Shown here: positions 4,809 through 12,404 of the stretch, piece after piece
How the letters are laid out: each line of letters opens with the position of its first letter
Position numbering within the stretch: the first letter of the stretch is position 1
Source: a virus
Direction: 5' to 3' (one strand)
Virus record (IMG/VR): IMGVR_UViG_3300005336_000041
Location: 1 to 31,257 of that record
Length of the DNA stretch: 31,257 bases
The notes under the pieces: generated by a model
Told to the model about the DNA's origin: nothing
Database searches by the model: none
Seen by the model: the letters and a program-made list of their open reading frames with translations, nothing else
Made by a program: the position numbers and the translations under genes

Positions 4809-5435
4809 ATGCCCCCGATTATTCCCGCGCATGTCGCGATCCGCATGAGACTTAAAGACTCCGCGCAGCACGCATGGAAGCTGAATGAACGACTGGAATG
4901 CGTGATCGCGGTGAAATCCCAGACAGGACAGGGAGGGTTTCACGGGAAGATTGACCATTCCCAGCCCCCGTGGTGCGCAGCGGTCGCGCACGCGATCATG
5001 GACCTGCATGCTCGCAGCAGGGACGCGGAAGCCTGTCTGCGCATCTCCCTGAGGCTCCCCAGGAGGGAACGGGGCGGGAGTAACGGGAATACTCTCAGGG
5101 CGCTGGAGAATATCGTGCGGCTGTCCCAGGGAGCGCAGGATAGCTATGTGATCTCGAATACGAAATGGCTGGACGGATGGTCACGGAAAGCCTCGATCGC
5201 GCTGAACGAGACAGAACTGCCCCGGAGGCTCCCCCGGATAGAAGGTTCCCCCGAGCCCCCGTGCCCCTGGTGTCAGGGACGCACGTTGCGGATGTTCCCG
5301 CTGCACGGGACAGTGAAATGCCTCAACCCGGAGTGCAAGGACGAGGAGGGACGACGCCCGGTGGCAAGACTGGAGTTCTTTGAGCAGGAGATGGTCCTGC
5401 GCTGGCAGGATAGCATCATCGGGGTTCCTGCGTGA
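4809..5435 (+). CDS. Zinc-ribbon hypothetical protein, 208 aa
   Basis: The N-terminal two thirds is helical, with a central DAEACLRISLRLP region and a helix LDGWSRKASIALNE. An Arg/Pro segment (LPRRLPRIEG) leads into a C-terminal zinc ribbon, CPWC (152, 155) and CLNPEC (171, 176). This overall layout, helical domain then ribbon, is common in actinophage early genes of unknown function. No catalytic motif is seen. SD AGGGGAT precedes ATG 4809. The stop overlaps the next gene as GTGA. Confidence 0.65.
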   Translation: MPPIIPAHVAIRMRLKDSAQHAWKLNERLECVIAVKSQTGQGGFHGKIDHSQPPWCAAVAHAIMDLHARSRDAEACLRISLRLPRRERGGSNGNTLRALENIVRLSQGAQDSYVISNTKWLDGWSRKASIALNETELPRRLPRIEGSPEPPCPWCQGRTLRMFPLHGTVKCLNPECKDEEGRRPVARLEFFEQEMVLRWQDSIIGVPA

Positions 5436-5710
5436 GCGATGACGAGCTGCCCCGGGGGAAGGGCTGGACCGGGGTCCCTCTCGTGGAGCTGGACGGGACG
5501 AACTGGACTCTCGCGTTCGCGGCTAAACACCTGGAAATCCCCGAGGGACTGCTCCGCGAGGTCGTGAAGTATACCGGACTCTCCCCGAGCGGGACCATGA
5601 ACCTCCGCGAGTACCGCTCCCAGGGGCGGGCAGCACGGGCGTATCCTGCGAAAACGCTGATCGACATCGCGGAGGCACTCATGTCCCTGAAAGAGTCACA
5701 ACTGACCTGA
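5432..5710 (+). CDS. Small HTH-like protein, 92 aa
   Basis: GTG at 5432 overlaps the upstream stop as GTGA. The segment WTLAFAAKHLEIPEGLLREVVKYTGL reads as two helices joined by a turn, like a helix-turn-helix or MerR-type DNA-binding domain, followed by a basic segment (LREYRSQGRAARAYP) and a C-terminal helix. It could be a regulator or, less likely, a small terminase-type DNA-recognition protein, since TerL is only two genes away. The HTH assignment is by eye and uncertain. Confidence 0.6.
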   Translation: MSDDELPRGKGWTGVPLVELDGTNWTLAFAAKHLEIPEGLLREVVKYTGLSPSGTMNLREYRSQGRAARAYPAKTLIDIAEALMSLKESQLT

Positions 5711-5822
5711 AACTTTTTTCATCATCTTGCTGACAGTCCTGGTAGCGCATGTCATCCTGAGTCTACCCCAGTGGGGAGGGAGTCACCTTTCCCATGGGAC
5801 GACAGGCTCACGTCCTTCGATT

Positions 5823-5857
5823 CCTGAGGACCCGTGTGAGCGAACTGCAAACTCAGG
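5823..5857 (+). promoter_or_regulatory. Inverted repeat covering the SD of the wall-hydrolase gene
   Basis: CCTGAG (5823-5828) pairs with CTCAGG (5852-5857); the right arm overlaps the SD (AGGAG, 5855-5859) of the gene starting at 5864. The stem could hide the ribosome-binding site and delay translation. The rest of 5711-5822 holds a short CCCC-AGT-GGGG hairpin at 5766-5776 and no clear promoter. Confidence 0.35.
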
Positions 5858-5863
5858 AGTCAT

Positions 5864-6592
5864 ATGTCATGCCGAGGGAAGCATCGTAAAGCCAAGCGTC
5901 CCGTAAGACTGATCGCTCCGGGAGTGACAGCCGCGACAGCGGCACTGGGAATGATCCTCCCCGCGACAGCAGCAAACGCGGTAGTAATCCCCGATCCTCC
6001 GCAAGCTCCCGACCCGGGACTTGCGTCTATCACGGCGGTTATCCAGCGCTACGTCCCGAAACACCAAGCAGAAACCCTGGTTGTTCATAGCGGCGATACC
6101 CTGGGGAGTATCGCAGCGAAATCCTGCGGAGACCCGAAATACTGGACGGGGCTCTACGAGGAAAACCAGAAAGTCATCGGGGGGAATCCTGATGTTATCC
6201 TCCCCGGGCAGAAGTTGGCGAAAACCTGCCACGAGGCAGTCGTTCACCGCCCCAGGATCACGGTGGCTGCGGATATCCAGCCCCAGGGCAAGCATCATCG
6301 CCTTCACGGGAGCGTCAGCGGAGGGAACTTGTCCTTCGCGGGACTGGAGCGCCTGTGGATCGCGGCTGGAGGTGACGCATGGGCGGCGTCTGCCGCTGCC
6401 ACGGTCGCGGAATGCGAATCCGGGGGGAGGCAGTACGCGAAAAACCCCACCTCGGACGCTAGCGGGTACTGGCAGATCCTCGGGGAAGTAGTCCCCGGGA
6501 ATGTCTTTGACCCGATGGTGAACGCGCTCAACGCGGTATCCAAGTGGAGAGCGTCCGGGAAGACGTTCGCGCAGTGGGTGTGCAAGCCGTGA
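5864..6592 (+). CDS. Secreted LysM-transglycosylase wall hydrolase, 242 aa
   Basis: A basic N-terminus (GKHRKAKRPVR) and a hydrophobic core ending in ATAANA form a Sec signal peptide (about 1-38). A LysM domain at about 71-122 (VVHSGDTLGSIAAKSCGDPKYW, ending near ILPGQKL) should bind peptidoglycan. The C-terminal domain (about 155-242) is lysozyme-like: WIAAGGD, then AECESGG with E183 or E185 as catalytic acid candidate, SDASGYWQIL, and a final FAQW. This resembles Rpf-like or SLT transglycosylases of actinobacteria that cleave the glycan backbone. The next gene, an NlpC/P60 hydrolase, overlaps as GTGA, so the pair likely acts together. Export by signal peptide is known for some phage lysins. 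Confidence 0.85.
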   Translation: MSCRGKHRKAKRPVRLIAPGVTAATAALGMILPATAANAVVIPDPPQAPDPGLASITAVIQRYVPKHQAETLVVHSGDTLGSIAAKSCGDPKYWTGLYEENQKVIGGNPDVILPGQKLAKTCHEAVVHRPRITVAADIQPQGKHHRLHGSVSGGNLSFAGLERLWIAAGGDAWAASAAATVAECESGGRQYAKNPTSDASGYWQILGEVVPGNVFDPMVNALNAVSKWRASGKTFAQWVCKP

Positions 6593-7086
6593 GGGGGCGG
6601 CATCGTAAGCCACGGAAGATAGCTCCCCGTGCCTCCGTGTTCGCTGTCGCGGTAACTGCGATGCTGGGGGTGGGTACTGCCCTGGCTGCCCCCGCTGACG
6701 CATCCCAAACCCGTGCGGTGCACATCTCCAACGCAGCCCTCAACTGGGCTGAGTCTCACGCGATAGGGCACTGGTACTCCTGGGGAGGGGCGGGTCCGTA
6801 CGGGTATGACTGCTCAGGGCTGGTTATGTCCTCGTTCGCGCACGTGGGAGTGAACCTCCCGCACAACACCGTCGCGATGGTGCATTCAGGGAAGATGGTG
6901 CAGGTGACCAACCCCCAGCGGGGTGACCTCGCATTCTGGGGTCCCGTGTCAGCCCCGTATCACGTCGAGTTCGTCACCAGGTGGCATCATATGACGTTCG
7001 GGGCTCAGCAGTCAGGGACGCGGGTGTGGTGGCATCCTTATGGCGGGGGATACGCCCCATCCTCCTTCTGGCGTGTGGTAGGGTAA
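6589..7086 (+). CDS. Secreted NlpC/P60 peptidoglycan hydrolase, 165 aa
   Basis: GTG at 6589 overlaps the previous stop (GTGA) and gives an N-terminus with RGRHRKPRK and a hydrophobic segment ending in AAPADA, a Sec signal peptide. An upstream ATG (6544) would bury the signal and is rejected. The mature part is an NlpC/P60 domain: WYSWGG, then YGYDCSGLV with the nucleophile C75, RGDLAFWG, and YHVEFV with H125. Family members cut peptide bonds in the stem peptide of peptidoglycan. A strong terminator follows, so this closes the transcription unit. A lysis or early wall-penetration role is inferred; no holin is recognised next to it. Confidence 0.88.
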   Translation: MRGRHRKPRKIAPRASVFAVAVTAMLGVGTALAAPADASQTRAVHISNAALNWAESHAIGHWYSWGGAGPYGYDCSGLVMSSFAHVGVNLPHNTVAMVHSGKMVQVTNPQRGDLAFWGPVSAPYHVEFVTRWHHMTFGAQQSGTRVWWHPYGGGYAPSSFWRVVG

Positions 7087-7146
7087 TAGTCTCGCCTCGC
7101 GATCCCCCGCGAAGGCAAAGGAACGGGATGACTGCCCCGCTCCTGG

Positions 7147-7183
7147 CAAAAACCCCTGGACCATGGGCGTCCAGGGGTTTTTG
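7147..7183 (+). terminator. Strong intrinsic terminator (works on either strand)
   Basis: AAAAACCCCTGGAC pairs with GTCCAGGGGTTTTT around a 7-base loop, so the stem is preceded by an A-run and followed by a T-run. It sits between the NlpC/P60 gene and the terminase gene and separates the two units. Confidence 0.9.
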
Positions 7184-7185
7184 TT

Positions 7186-7214
7186 ATGCTAGAATCTAAG
7201 ATTCGAACTAGCAT
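7186..7214. repeat. Imperfect palindrome with TTCGAA ahead of terminase
   Basis: ATGCTAG (7186-7192) pairs with CTAGCAT (7208-7214), and inner AATC-TAA-GATT is symmetric, leaving a 4-base CGAA bulge. It contains the same TTCGAA word (7202-7207) that is enriched at the left end of the window. TATGCT (7185-7190) resembles a -10, but no -35 is visible. It could be an operator for the packaging genes. Confidence 0.4.
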
Positions 7215-7228
7215 TCCCCAGGGAGCGT

Positions 7229-8920
7229 GTGGGCAAAGATTTCTCGAAACTATCCCCGGAAACGCGGGCACGTATCCGGGAGGCGATCCTCGCGAAGAAA
7301 GCCGAGGTCGAGCCCCGCCCGTGGGAAGTCCAGGCGTACAACAAGCAGCTCCCCCCGGACCATCCGAGGCATCACCTCCCCGACCCAAGGACAGGCAAGT
7401 CGTGCGGCTGTGAGCGTCCCTATCCCGACTGGGAGACCTGGCTGCTCATGACGGGGCGGGGGTTCGGGAAAACCCTCACAGGAGCCAACTGGGCGCTCTC
7501 CAGGGGGCTCTCCGAGCCGGGCATCTGGGTCGCGGTCTGCGCTCCAACGTTCGCGGACGTGAAAAACACCTGTTTCGAAGGTCCCTCCGGGATCAAGAAC
7601 GCGGCGCAGCCAGGCGAGATCATCGACCACAACAAAAACGATCTCCGTATCACCTTGCGCAACGGGAGCATAATCCAGGGGTATTCCGCTGAGAAAGCTG
7701 AATCTATCCGAGGCGCTAACCTGGGTTACTGCTGGTTTGACGAGCTGGGGATTATCCGCTACCCCGAGTTCTACGAGGCAGGTCTCCTTCCTGCGCTGCG
7801 AACCTCTAAAGGTCAGCTGATGATCACCACCACCCCGAGAAACACGAAACTCCTCCGGGAAATCATCAAGGAAGCGGAAAGAGACCCGAGCAGGTTCCAT
7901 TTCACCCGCGCCACCAGCTCCGAGAACTGGAAAGCCGAAGGCGTCGGGAAGATGATCGCGAAAGTCACCTCCAAATTCGGGGAGGGGACGTTCCTGGAAC
8001 GGCAGGAGCTGCAGGGTGAGTTTATCGCGGAAATCCCCGGGGCGCTATTCCAGATGGAATGGTTTGACGAGTACCGGGTGGAAGAACACGAGGTCCCTGA
8101 TTTCAGGAGAGTCGTAGTAGCGGTAGACCCGGCAAGCTCCTCCAATATCAAAAGCGACGAAACCGGGATCGCGGTCTGCGCGGAAGGGGAAGATCATCAC
8201 CTGTACACCCTCCAGGATTGCTCTATGCAGGGAACCCCGGATAAGGTCATGGACGCGCTGGTAGATGCTTATTACCGGTGGGATGCCTCCCTCGTGGTTG
8301 GGGAGAAAAACGGGGTCGGGGACTATTTCAAGGGAATGCTGTACCAGAAAGACCCTTATATCCCCCTGAAACTGATCCAGGCGATGAACTCAAAGAAGAT
8401 CAGGGCGCAGCCAGTGTCTCCTCTTGCAGAACAGGGGAGGATTCACATGGTGGGGGATCGTGGTCAGTTCGAGGAACTGGAGCGGCAGCTGTGCGCCCTC
8501 ACCTCCTATGACGACCGGGTGAAAGCCCATGATGACAGGGCAGACGCATGGGTGTACGCGATGCGGGAACTCTGCGGATTCGGGGCAGTCAACTACAAGG
8601 AAATCTACGGGTTTTCCGCGTGTAAAGGCTGCGGGGAAGACGTTCACGTCTATATCGACAAAAGATGCAAGCATTGCGGGACCCCTGTGGTTGCGGAGGC
8701 GAAAGAGCCAGATAATACGAGGAGAAAGTCCGCGATCCGCTGGTCAGCTGCTTATTATCGGAACTGCCCGCAGGGACACGAGTACCCGATGAAACTGAAA
8801 ACCTGCCCCGAGTGCGCCCCTGACCCGAATGTGTATATGGCACAGGTGATGAAAGTCTCAGGAAATGCTACAGGTCCAGGGTATACTCCGAGGAACTGGC
8901 TCGCGGGCAGGAAGCTGTAA
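7229..8920 (+). CDS. terL: Terminase large subunit with C-terminal zinc ribbons, 563 aa
   Basis: DNA-packaging motor ATPase and nuclease. Walker A TGRGFGKT is at 75-82 and Walker B CWFDE ends at E172; a TTTPRN coupling-type segment follows. The RNase H-like nuclease carries D300 (VAVDPASSS), E359 (GEKNGVGD) and the D435/D436/D439 cluster (HDDRADAW). Most TerL proteins end near here. This one continues for about 110 residues with two zinc-ribbon-like units: C465/C468 with C480/C483, and C513/H517 with C526/C529. The start is GTG 7229 after GGGAGCGT. The adjacent small terminase is not recognised. The HNH gene lies close downstream, a common arrangement in phages. Confidence 0.95.
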   Translation: MGKDFSKLSPETRARIREAILAKKAEVEPRPWEVQAYNKQLPPDHPRHHLPDPRTGKSCGCERPYPDWETWLLMTGRGFGKTLTGANWALSRGLSEPGIWVAVCAPTFADVKNTCFEGPSGIKNAAQPGEIIDHNKNDLRITLRNGSIIQGYSAEKAESIRGANLGYCWFDELGIIRYPEFYEAGLLPALRTSKGQLMITTTPRNTKLLREIIKEAERDPSRFHFTRATSSENWKAEGVGKMIAKVTSKFGEGTFLERQELQGEFIAEIPGALFQMEWFDEYRVEEHEVPDFRRVVVAVDPASSSNIKSDETGIAVCAEGEDHHLYTLQDCSMQGTPDKVMDALVDAYYRWDASLVVGEKNGVGDYFKGMLYQKDPYIPLKLIQAMNSKKIRAQPVSPLAEQGRIHMVGDRGQFEELERQLCALTSYDDRVKAHDDRADAWVYAMRELCGFGAVNYKEIYGFSACKGCGEDVHVYIDKRCKHCGTPVVAEAKEPDNTRRKSAIRWSAAYYRNCPQGHEYPMKLKTCPECAPDPNVYMAQVMKVSGNATGPGYTPRNWLAGRKL

Positions 8921-8921
8921 G

Positions 8922-9065
8922 ATGCTGTGCGGCAAGACGATCCGGGCGGCACTCGAACCGGGGATCACGGACATTTCCTGTACATTGGAAGAACATGAGG
9001 GAAACAAGCACTACGATGAGGTGTTTTCAGTAAGCTGGACGGAATATGACCAAGCTGACTCCTGA
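8922..9065 (+). CDS. Small Cys/His protein, 47 aa
   Basis: ATG at 8922 follows the TerL stop by one base. It begins MLCGKTIRAALEPG and contains a second Cys, then LEEHEGNKHYDEV, so Cys...Cys...H-x4-H spacing could bind one zinc ion. Such one-finger proteins are frequent in actinophages, but their role is unknown. A longer in-frame reading exists upstream (from 8865) and is rejected because it overlies TerL. The next gene overlaps by 20 bases. Confidence 0.6.
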   Translation: MLCGKTIRAALEPGITDISCTLEEHEGNKHYDEVFSVSWTEYDQADS

Positions 9066-9282
9066 GGAACGGACAGCGTTCCGTTCTTCCGGGATTTTCG
9101 ACACCCGCCCTGAATCCCTATGCGAGGATTGCGGAGGGTATCACCTGAGAGCATGTCCTCGCATTAAGCGCGAGGTGAAACTCGGGAACGGTAACCGCAC
9201 CGAGGTGGAATACTGGGCGCAATGGGACGAAAGTAACACCATCTATCCAGAGGATGTGTACGATGACTCTCCCGAGGACTGA
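9046..9282 (+). CDS. Hypothetical small protein with CxxC and H-x-C motif, 78 aa
   Basis: Contains ESLCEDCGGYHLRACPRIKRE, with C-x2-C and H-x4-C spacing suggesting one metal site, followed by a basic-to-acidic segment NRTEVEYWAQWDESN and an acidic tail (PEDVYDDSPED). Proteins with a GGxHxRACPRI motif followed by a VEYW strand occur often in actinobacteria and their phages. The exact function is unknown. It overlaps the upstream gene by 20 bases and abuts the HNH gene directly. Confidence 0.7.
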   Translation: MTKLTPEERTAFRSSGIFDTRPESLCEDCGGYHLRACPRIKREVKLGNGNRTEVEYWAQWDESNTIYPEDVYDDSPED

Positions 9283-9831
9283 ATGAGCAATCACTGTCGC
9301 GACCTCGCTGGGCAGCGGTTCGCGAAACTTATCGCCATTGAGCGTTCTGGTACACGCTCCAATATGGCTCTATGGCGTTGCATGTGTGATTGCGGCAATG
9401 AAACTTTTGTCACTAGCGGAAACTGGGGAAGAATAAAAAGCTGTGGTTGTCAGCGAGACTTGGGTCGCGCACTGGGAGAGGCTGCGCGGTGTGCGATTCT
9501 TCGAAGCTACATCTCTGGCGCAAAGCGAAGAGGACACGCCTGGGAGCTTTCCGAGGGTGATTTTGACAAGCTGACTTCCGCTGACTGCTTCTACTGCGGA
9601 GAACCACCAGGTAGAACTATCCGGGTAGGAAAAAACAACGGAGATTTTACTTACAACGGGATAGATCGAGTTGACAACCTTGAAGGTTACACCTCTGGTA
9701 ACGTAGTTACCTGCTGCTGGAAGTGCAATAATGCCAAGAAGGACATGACTTACCCGGAGTTTGCAGACTGGATCACCAGACTGGCTGAACGTCAGTTTAC
9801 GATCTGGGAGCGATATGAGGAGCAGGATTGA
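9283..9831 (+). CDS. HNH homing-type endonuclease with zinc-ribbon N-terminus, 182 aa
   Basis: The N-terminal ribbon (DLAGQRFAKL, then C33/C35/C37 and C54/C56) is the type often joined to phage HNH enzymes. The nuclease part has CFYC (102, 105), NGIDRVDN, GYTSGNVVTCC and WKCNNAKKDM, the usual HNH zinc and active-site order; the first catalytic His is replaced by the ID-R form common in this subgroup. Such genes are free-standing mobile elements that cut at insertion sites, and they are often next to terminase genes, where some assist packaging. Codon choice appears more AT-rich than in the neighbours, suggesting separate acquisition. Confidence 0.88.
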   Translation: MSNHCRDLAGQRFAKLIAIERSGTRSNMALWRCMCDCGNETFVTSGNWGRIKSCGCQRDLGRALGEAARCAILRSYISGAKRRGHAWELSEGDFDKLTSADCFYCGEPPGRTIRVGKNNGDFTYNGIDRVDNLEGYTSGNVVTCCWKCNNAKKDMTYPEFADWITRLAERQFTIWERYEEQD

Positions 9832-10034
9832 TGATTGACAATATCCCGGACCCGTTCGGACCCCCCGAAGACATGATCGAGATAATGAAATCCCTGGCTC
9901 AGCTGCATACTGCCGCGATCATGTCAGGGCTTTCCGAGTCCACTGCAACCAAGTTTATCGCGGACGTTTTCATCGGGTTTTCCACGATGAATATGCAGAA
10001 CACTCCCGGAGACAGCGGGAATGCGGTAGAATAA
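9831..10034 (+). CDS. Hypothetical helical protein, 67 aa
   Basis: ATG 9831 overlaps the HNH stop by one base; a TTG one codon earlier is possible. SD is AGGAG in the end of the HNH gene. The sequence forms two helices (about 19-34 and 38-50) around LHTAAIMSGLSESTATKFIADVF. No family is recognised. Small helical genes with this kind of sequence follow terminase in some actinophages. A promoter for the glycan island lies just downstream. Confidence 0.6.
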   Translation: MIDNIPDPFGPPEDMIEIMKSLAQLHTAAIMSGLSESTATKFIADVFIGFSTMNMQNTPGDSGNAVE

Positions 10035-10101
10035 AACTGCCATCGTCAGCACGACCTGGGGTAATTTTTTATCAGCCAGGCACACGTCGCGGGCATGGTG
10101 C

Positions 10102-10130
10102 TTGATTAAAGTTTTAAGCTGTGCTATATA
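10102..10130 (+). promoter_or_regulatory. Sigma-70-type promoter for the glycosyltransferase unit
   Basis: TTGATT (10102-10107), 17 bases, then TATATA (10125-10130) form a good promoter 38 bases upstream of the GT4 start. The gap 10035-10101 also holds CCTGG and CCAGG arms around a T-run loop at about 10059-10079, a weak hairpin. This would let the glycan-modification genes be expressed independently of the packaging genes. Confidence 0.65.
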
Positions 10131-10168
10131 TAAGACGATGGGTCTTTTGTGCCCACCTGGAGATGATC

Positions 10169-11320
10169 GTGTCGCTAAGGATTCTCTGGCACTCGAATAG
10201 CCCTTTCCTGACCTCTGCGTACGCACATCAGACGGCACTATTCACCAGGCGCATCAACGAGCAGACCGATCACGAGATCGTCGCGATATCCGCACCCTAT
10301 TCCGGGGCTGGCACCTGGCTGGAATGGGAAGGGATTCCCATCCTCCCGGCAGTCAGGGATGCAGCAGGCTGCGACATCCTCCCGCAGCATTATGAGTATT
10401 TCAAGGCTGACATCCTCATCTCCCTGTGCGACCCTTTCGGATTGCTGAAGTGCGCAAGCGCACTGTCAGCAATAAACTGGTTTCCCTGGTTCCCCGTGGA
10501 CTGCAACCCCCTGGGCGAGGGAGACGTGACAGTCCTCCGGGAAGCGAGATGCACCACCCCGATAGCGATGTCCCGCTTCGGGGAGATGGTCCTCCAGAAT
10601 GAGGGTGCGGAACCCCTGTATATCCCGCATGGCGTGGACACCGCCGTTTATCGCCCGGGGGATCCCACAGAATATCGCAAGACGGTCCCTTCAATTGATC
10701 AGGACACGTTTGTCATCGGGATCGTCGCGATGAACCGGGGAAGACGGAAGGCTTTCGATCAGCAGCTCCTCGCGTTCTCCAGGTTTCACGCACGACACCC
10801 TGACACGCACCTGACCATCCACAGTGCCCAGGTATCCCCGGGAGGAACGAATCTCCCGGGACTCGCGGCACGACTGGGTATCAGCGGTGCCGTAAGTTTC
10901 CCCGATGCGTACATGTACGATACGGGGCAGGTCACGAATGAGCAGATGGCGATCTGGTACAACGGGCTGAACATTCTTTCCCTGTGTTCCTACGGGGAAG
11001 GCTTCGGAGTTCCCCTGATCGAGGCTCAGGCTTGCGGAATCCCCGTGGTCACCACTGATGGCTCAGCAACATCAGAACTGTGCGGTGCAGGCTGGCTTGT
11101 CTCCGGGACTCCTGACTGGGAGGACGGACACGGGGCATGGTGGACTCGTCCTGACGCTCCTGATATCGAGAATGCTTTCGAGGCTGCATATCAGGCATGG
11201 GAGCAGGACAGGATGCCACGGAAACCCGCGTACGATTTCGCGCAGAAGTTCGACGTGGAGAAAGTGTTCACCGATTACTGGGTTCCCGCGCTTGACCGTA
11301 TTGAGGAGTCCCTGACGTGA
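10169..11320 (+). CDS. GT4-family glycosyltransferase, 383 aa
   Basis: Two Rossmann-like halves of a GT-B fold. The C-terminal half has the retaining GT4 signature E277-x7-E285 in YGEGFGVPLIEAQACG, followed by PVVTTDGSA, the usual nucleotide-sugar site. The middle has IPHGVDTAVYRP and VIGIVAMNRGRRKAFDQQL, typical linker and donor-binding parts. GTG 10169 is chosen for the GGAG 6 bases before it; ATG at 10163 is next to the same SD and too close. It transfers a sugar from a nucleotide donor; acceptor unknown, possibly virion proteins, DNA or host glycans. It heads a run with methyltransferases and another glycosyltransferase. Confidence 0.9.
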   Translation: MSLRILWHSNSPFLTSAYAHQTALFTRRINEQTDHEIVAISAPYSGAGTWLEWEGIPILPAVRDAAGCDILPQHYEYFKADILISLCDPFGLLKCASALSAINWFPWFPVDCNPLGEGDVTVLREARCTTPIAMSRFGEMVLQNEGAEPLYIPHGVDTAVYRPGDPTEYRKTVPSIDQDTFVIGIVAMNRGRRKAFDQQLLAFSRFHARHPDTHLTIHSAQVSPGGTNLPGLAARLGISGAVSFPDAYMYDTGQVTNEQMAIWYNGLNILSLCSYGEGFGVPLIEAQACGIPVVTTDGSATSELCGAGWLVSGTPDWEDGHGAWWTRPDAPDIENAFEAAYQAWEQDRMPRKPAYDFAQKFDVEKVFTDYWVPALDRIEESLT

Positions 11321-11490
11321 CCTCGTGGACGCCCCTCCCTGACGATGATCGCATTCCCTGCGTCTGGAGATGGATAGGAACAACCTGCCCAGGGGAGCAC
11401 CGGGAGAACTGCGGATGCCCCGGGACTGATTCTTTCCGTCATTACGCAGGGTGTAACTGCTACACTGCCAATGAGGAGGATTCAAAGTGA
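11317..11490 (+). CDS. Cys-rich microprotein, 57 aa
   Basis: GTG overlaps the GT4 stop and its TGA overlaps the next GTG (both GTGA), so the gene fits exactly between two firm genes in a coupled run. Cys residues at C15, C24, C32, C34, C46 and C48 with H29 and H42 suggest one or two metal sites or disulfides: CVWRW, TTCPGEH, NCGCPG and GCNC. No family is recognised. It is easily missed because of its size; the perfect overlap at both ends is the main support. Confidence 0.65.
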   Translation: MTSWTPLPDDDRIPCVWRWIGTTCPGEHRENCGCPGTDSFRHYAGCNCYTANEEDSK

Positions 11491-12404
11491 GCAACATCGC
11501 TTATGTTACTTACGAAGTAGATCACGATGTGCAGGATCTCAACTCTTACTGGCAGCAGCTACCGCCGACCGTGGGAACAGCTGTAAACACTGCTGAGAAT
11601 ACGCTTCAGATTTCCGTTCCCGGAAGTGGCGGCGGGAACGAATGGGCAGGGCTTTGTACTCAGGGTTCTATACCCGCGATGATGACCATAGGTTTTGCGG
11701 CAACTCAGCTAGACCCCGGTGGTGCATCTAGTGGCTCCAATAACATGTGGGCTGGTATTCAGCTAAGCTCTGTCGTTCCTAACCCGTCGTTCACTAACGG
11801 TGACCCCACGCATAACTTCTACATAACTTTGAGGCTCGCGGTTGAACAAGGTTCGCTGTTGTTTGGTTACAACGTAGGATCAGGGTTCGTTACGGTTGGC
11901 AGTGGAACTTACGATCCCATAAACCACAAGTTTATTCGTATCTTCGCGAACTTTAACAACAGTAACTTCCAGGCGCAGACATCAGCTGACGGGATTACGT
12001 GGGCAAACCAGTGGACCGGGGCGGGGGCTGCATTCACCGCCTTTGGTTCGTCAGCACCTTATGTCGAGCTAGTGAATTACTCAGCTGGCAGTGTTGCTTC
12101 GACGGCAGTCTTTAGTAATTATACCATCGGTTTCCAGTACCCGGGTGGTGCTGGAGCTGCGGCAGCAGGGATAGAAGTTCCATTTACTTACGACTCTTCG
12201 GTTCCTGCCACATCGCTTGTGTCGGCATCGGTCGTAGTTCTGTCTAGCACGAACAGTGTTGTGGCTGCTACAGGCGATGGACTGCCGGTTCGTATCACAT
12301 CTCCTATCAACTACGGAGATTCGCCTGAGCTTATCCGCGAAAACCTCGCTAACGCGGTTCGTGCAGCACTAGGTGACTACTCGACGGAGATAATCTTTGT
12401 CTGA
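11487..12404 (+). CDS. Adhesin-like or minor structural beta-rich protein, 305 aa
   Basis: SD GAGGAGG lies 7-8 bases before the GTG. The sequence is rich in Gly, Ser, Thr, Asn and Val with alternating strands. The first about 220 residues read like a concanavalin/laminin-G-type jelly roll (SYWQQLP, LQISVPG, FYITLRLA, KFIRIFANF, TSADGITWANQW, YVELVNYSAGS), a fold that binds sugars. The last about 60 residues are a separate small domain ending NYGDSPELIRENLANAVRAALG. No catalytic motif is seen. A virion surface or receptor-binding role is inferred. Codon use is more T-rich than in the adjacent methyltransferases. Confidence 0.6.
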   Translation: MSNIAYVTYEVDHDVQDLNSYWQQLPPTVGTAVNTAENTLQISVPGSGGGNEWAGLCTQGSIPAMMTIGFAATQLDPGGASSGSNNMWAGIQLSSVVPNPSFTNGDPTHNFYITLRLAVEQGSLLFGYNVGSGFVTVGSGTYDPINHKFIRIFANFNNSNFQAQTSADGITWANQWTGAGAAFTAFGSSAPYVELVNYSAGSVASTAVFSNYTIGFQYPGGAGAAAAGIEVPFTYDSSVPATSLVSASVVVLSSTNSVVAATGDGLPVRITSPINYGDSPELIRENLANAVRAALGDYSTEIIFV

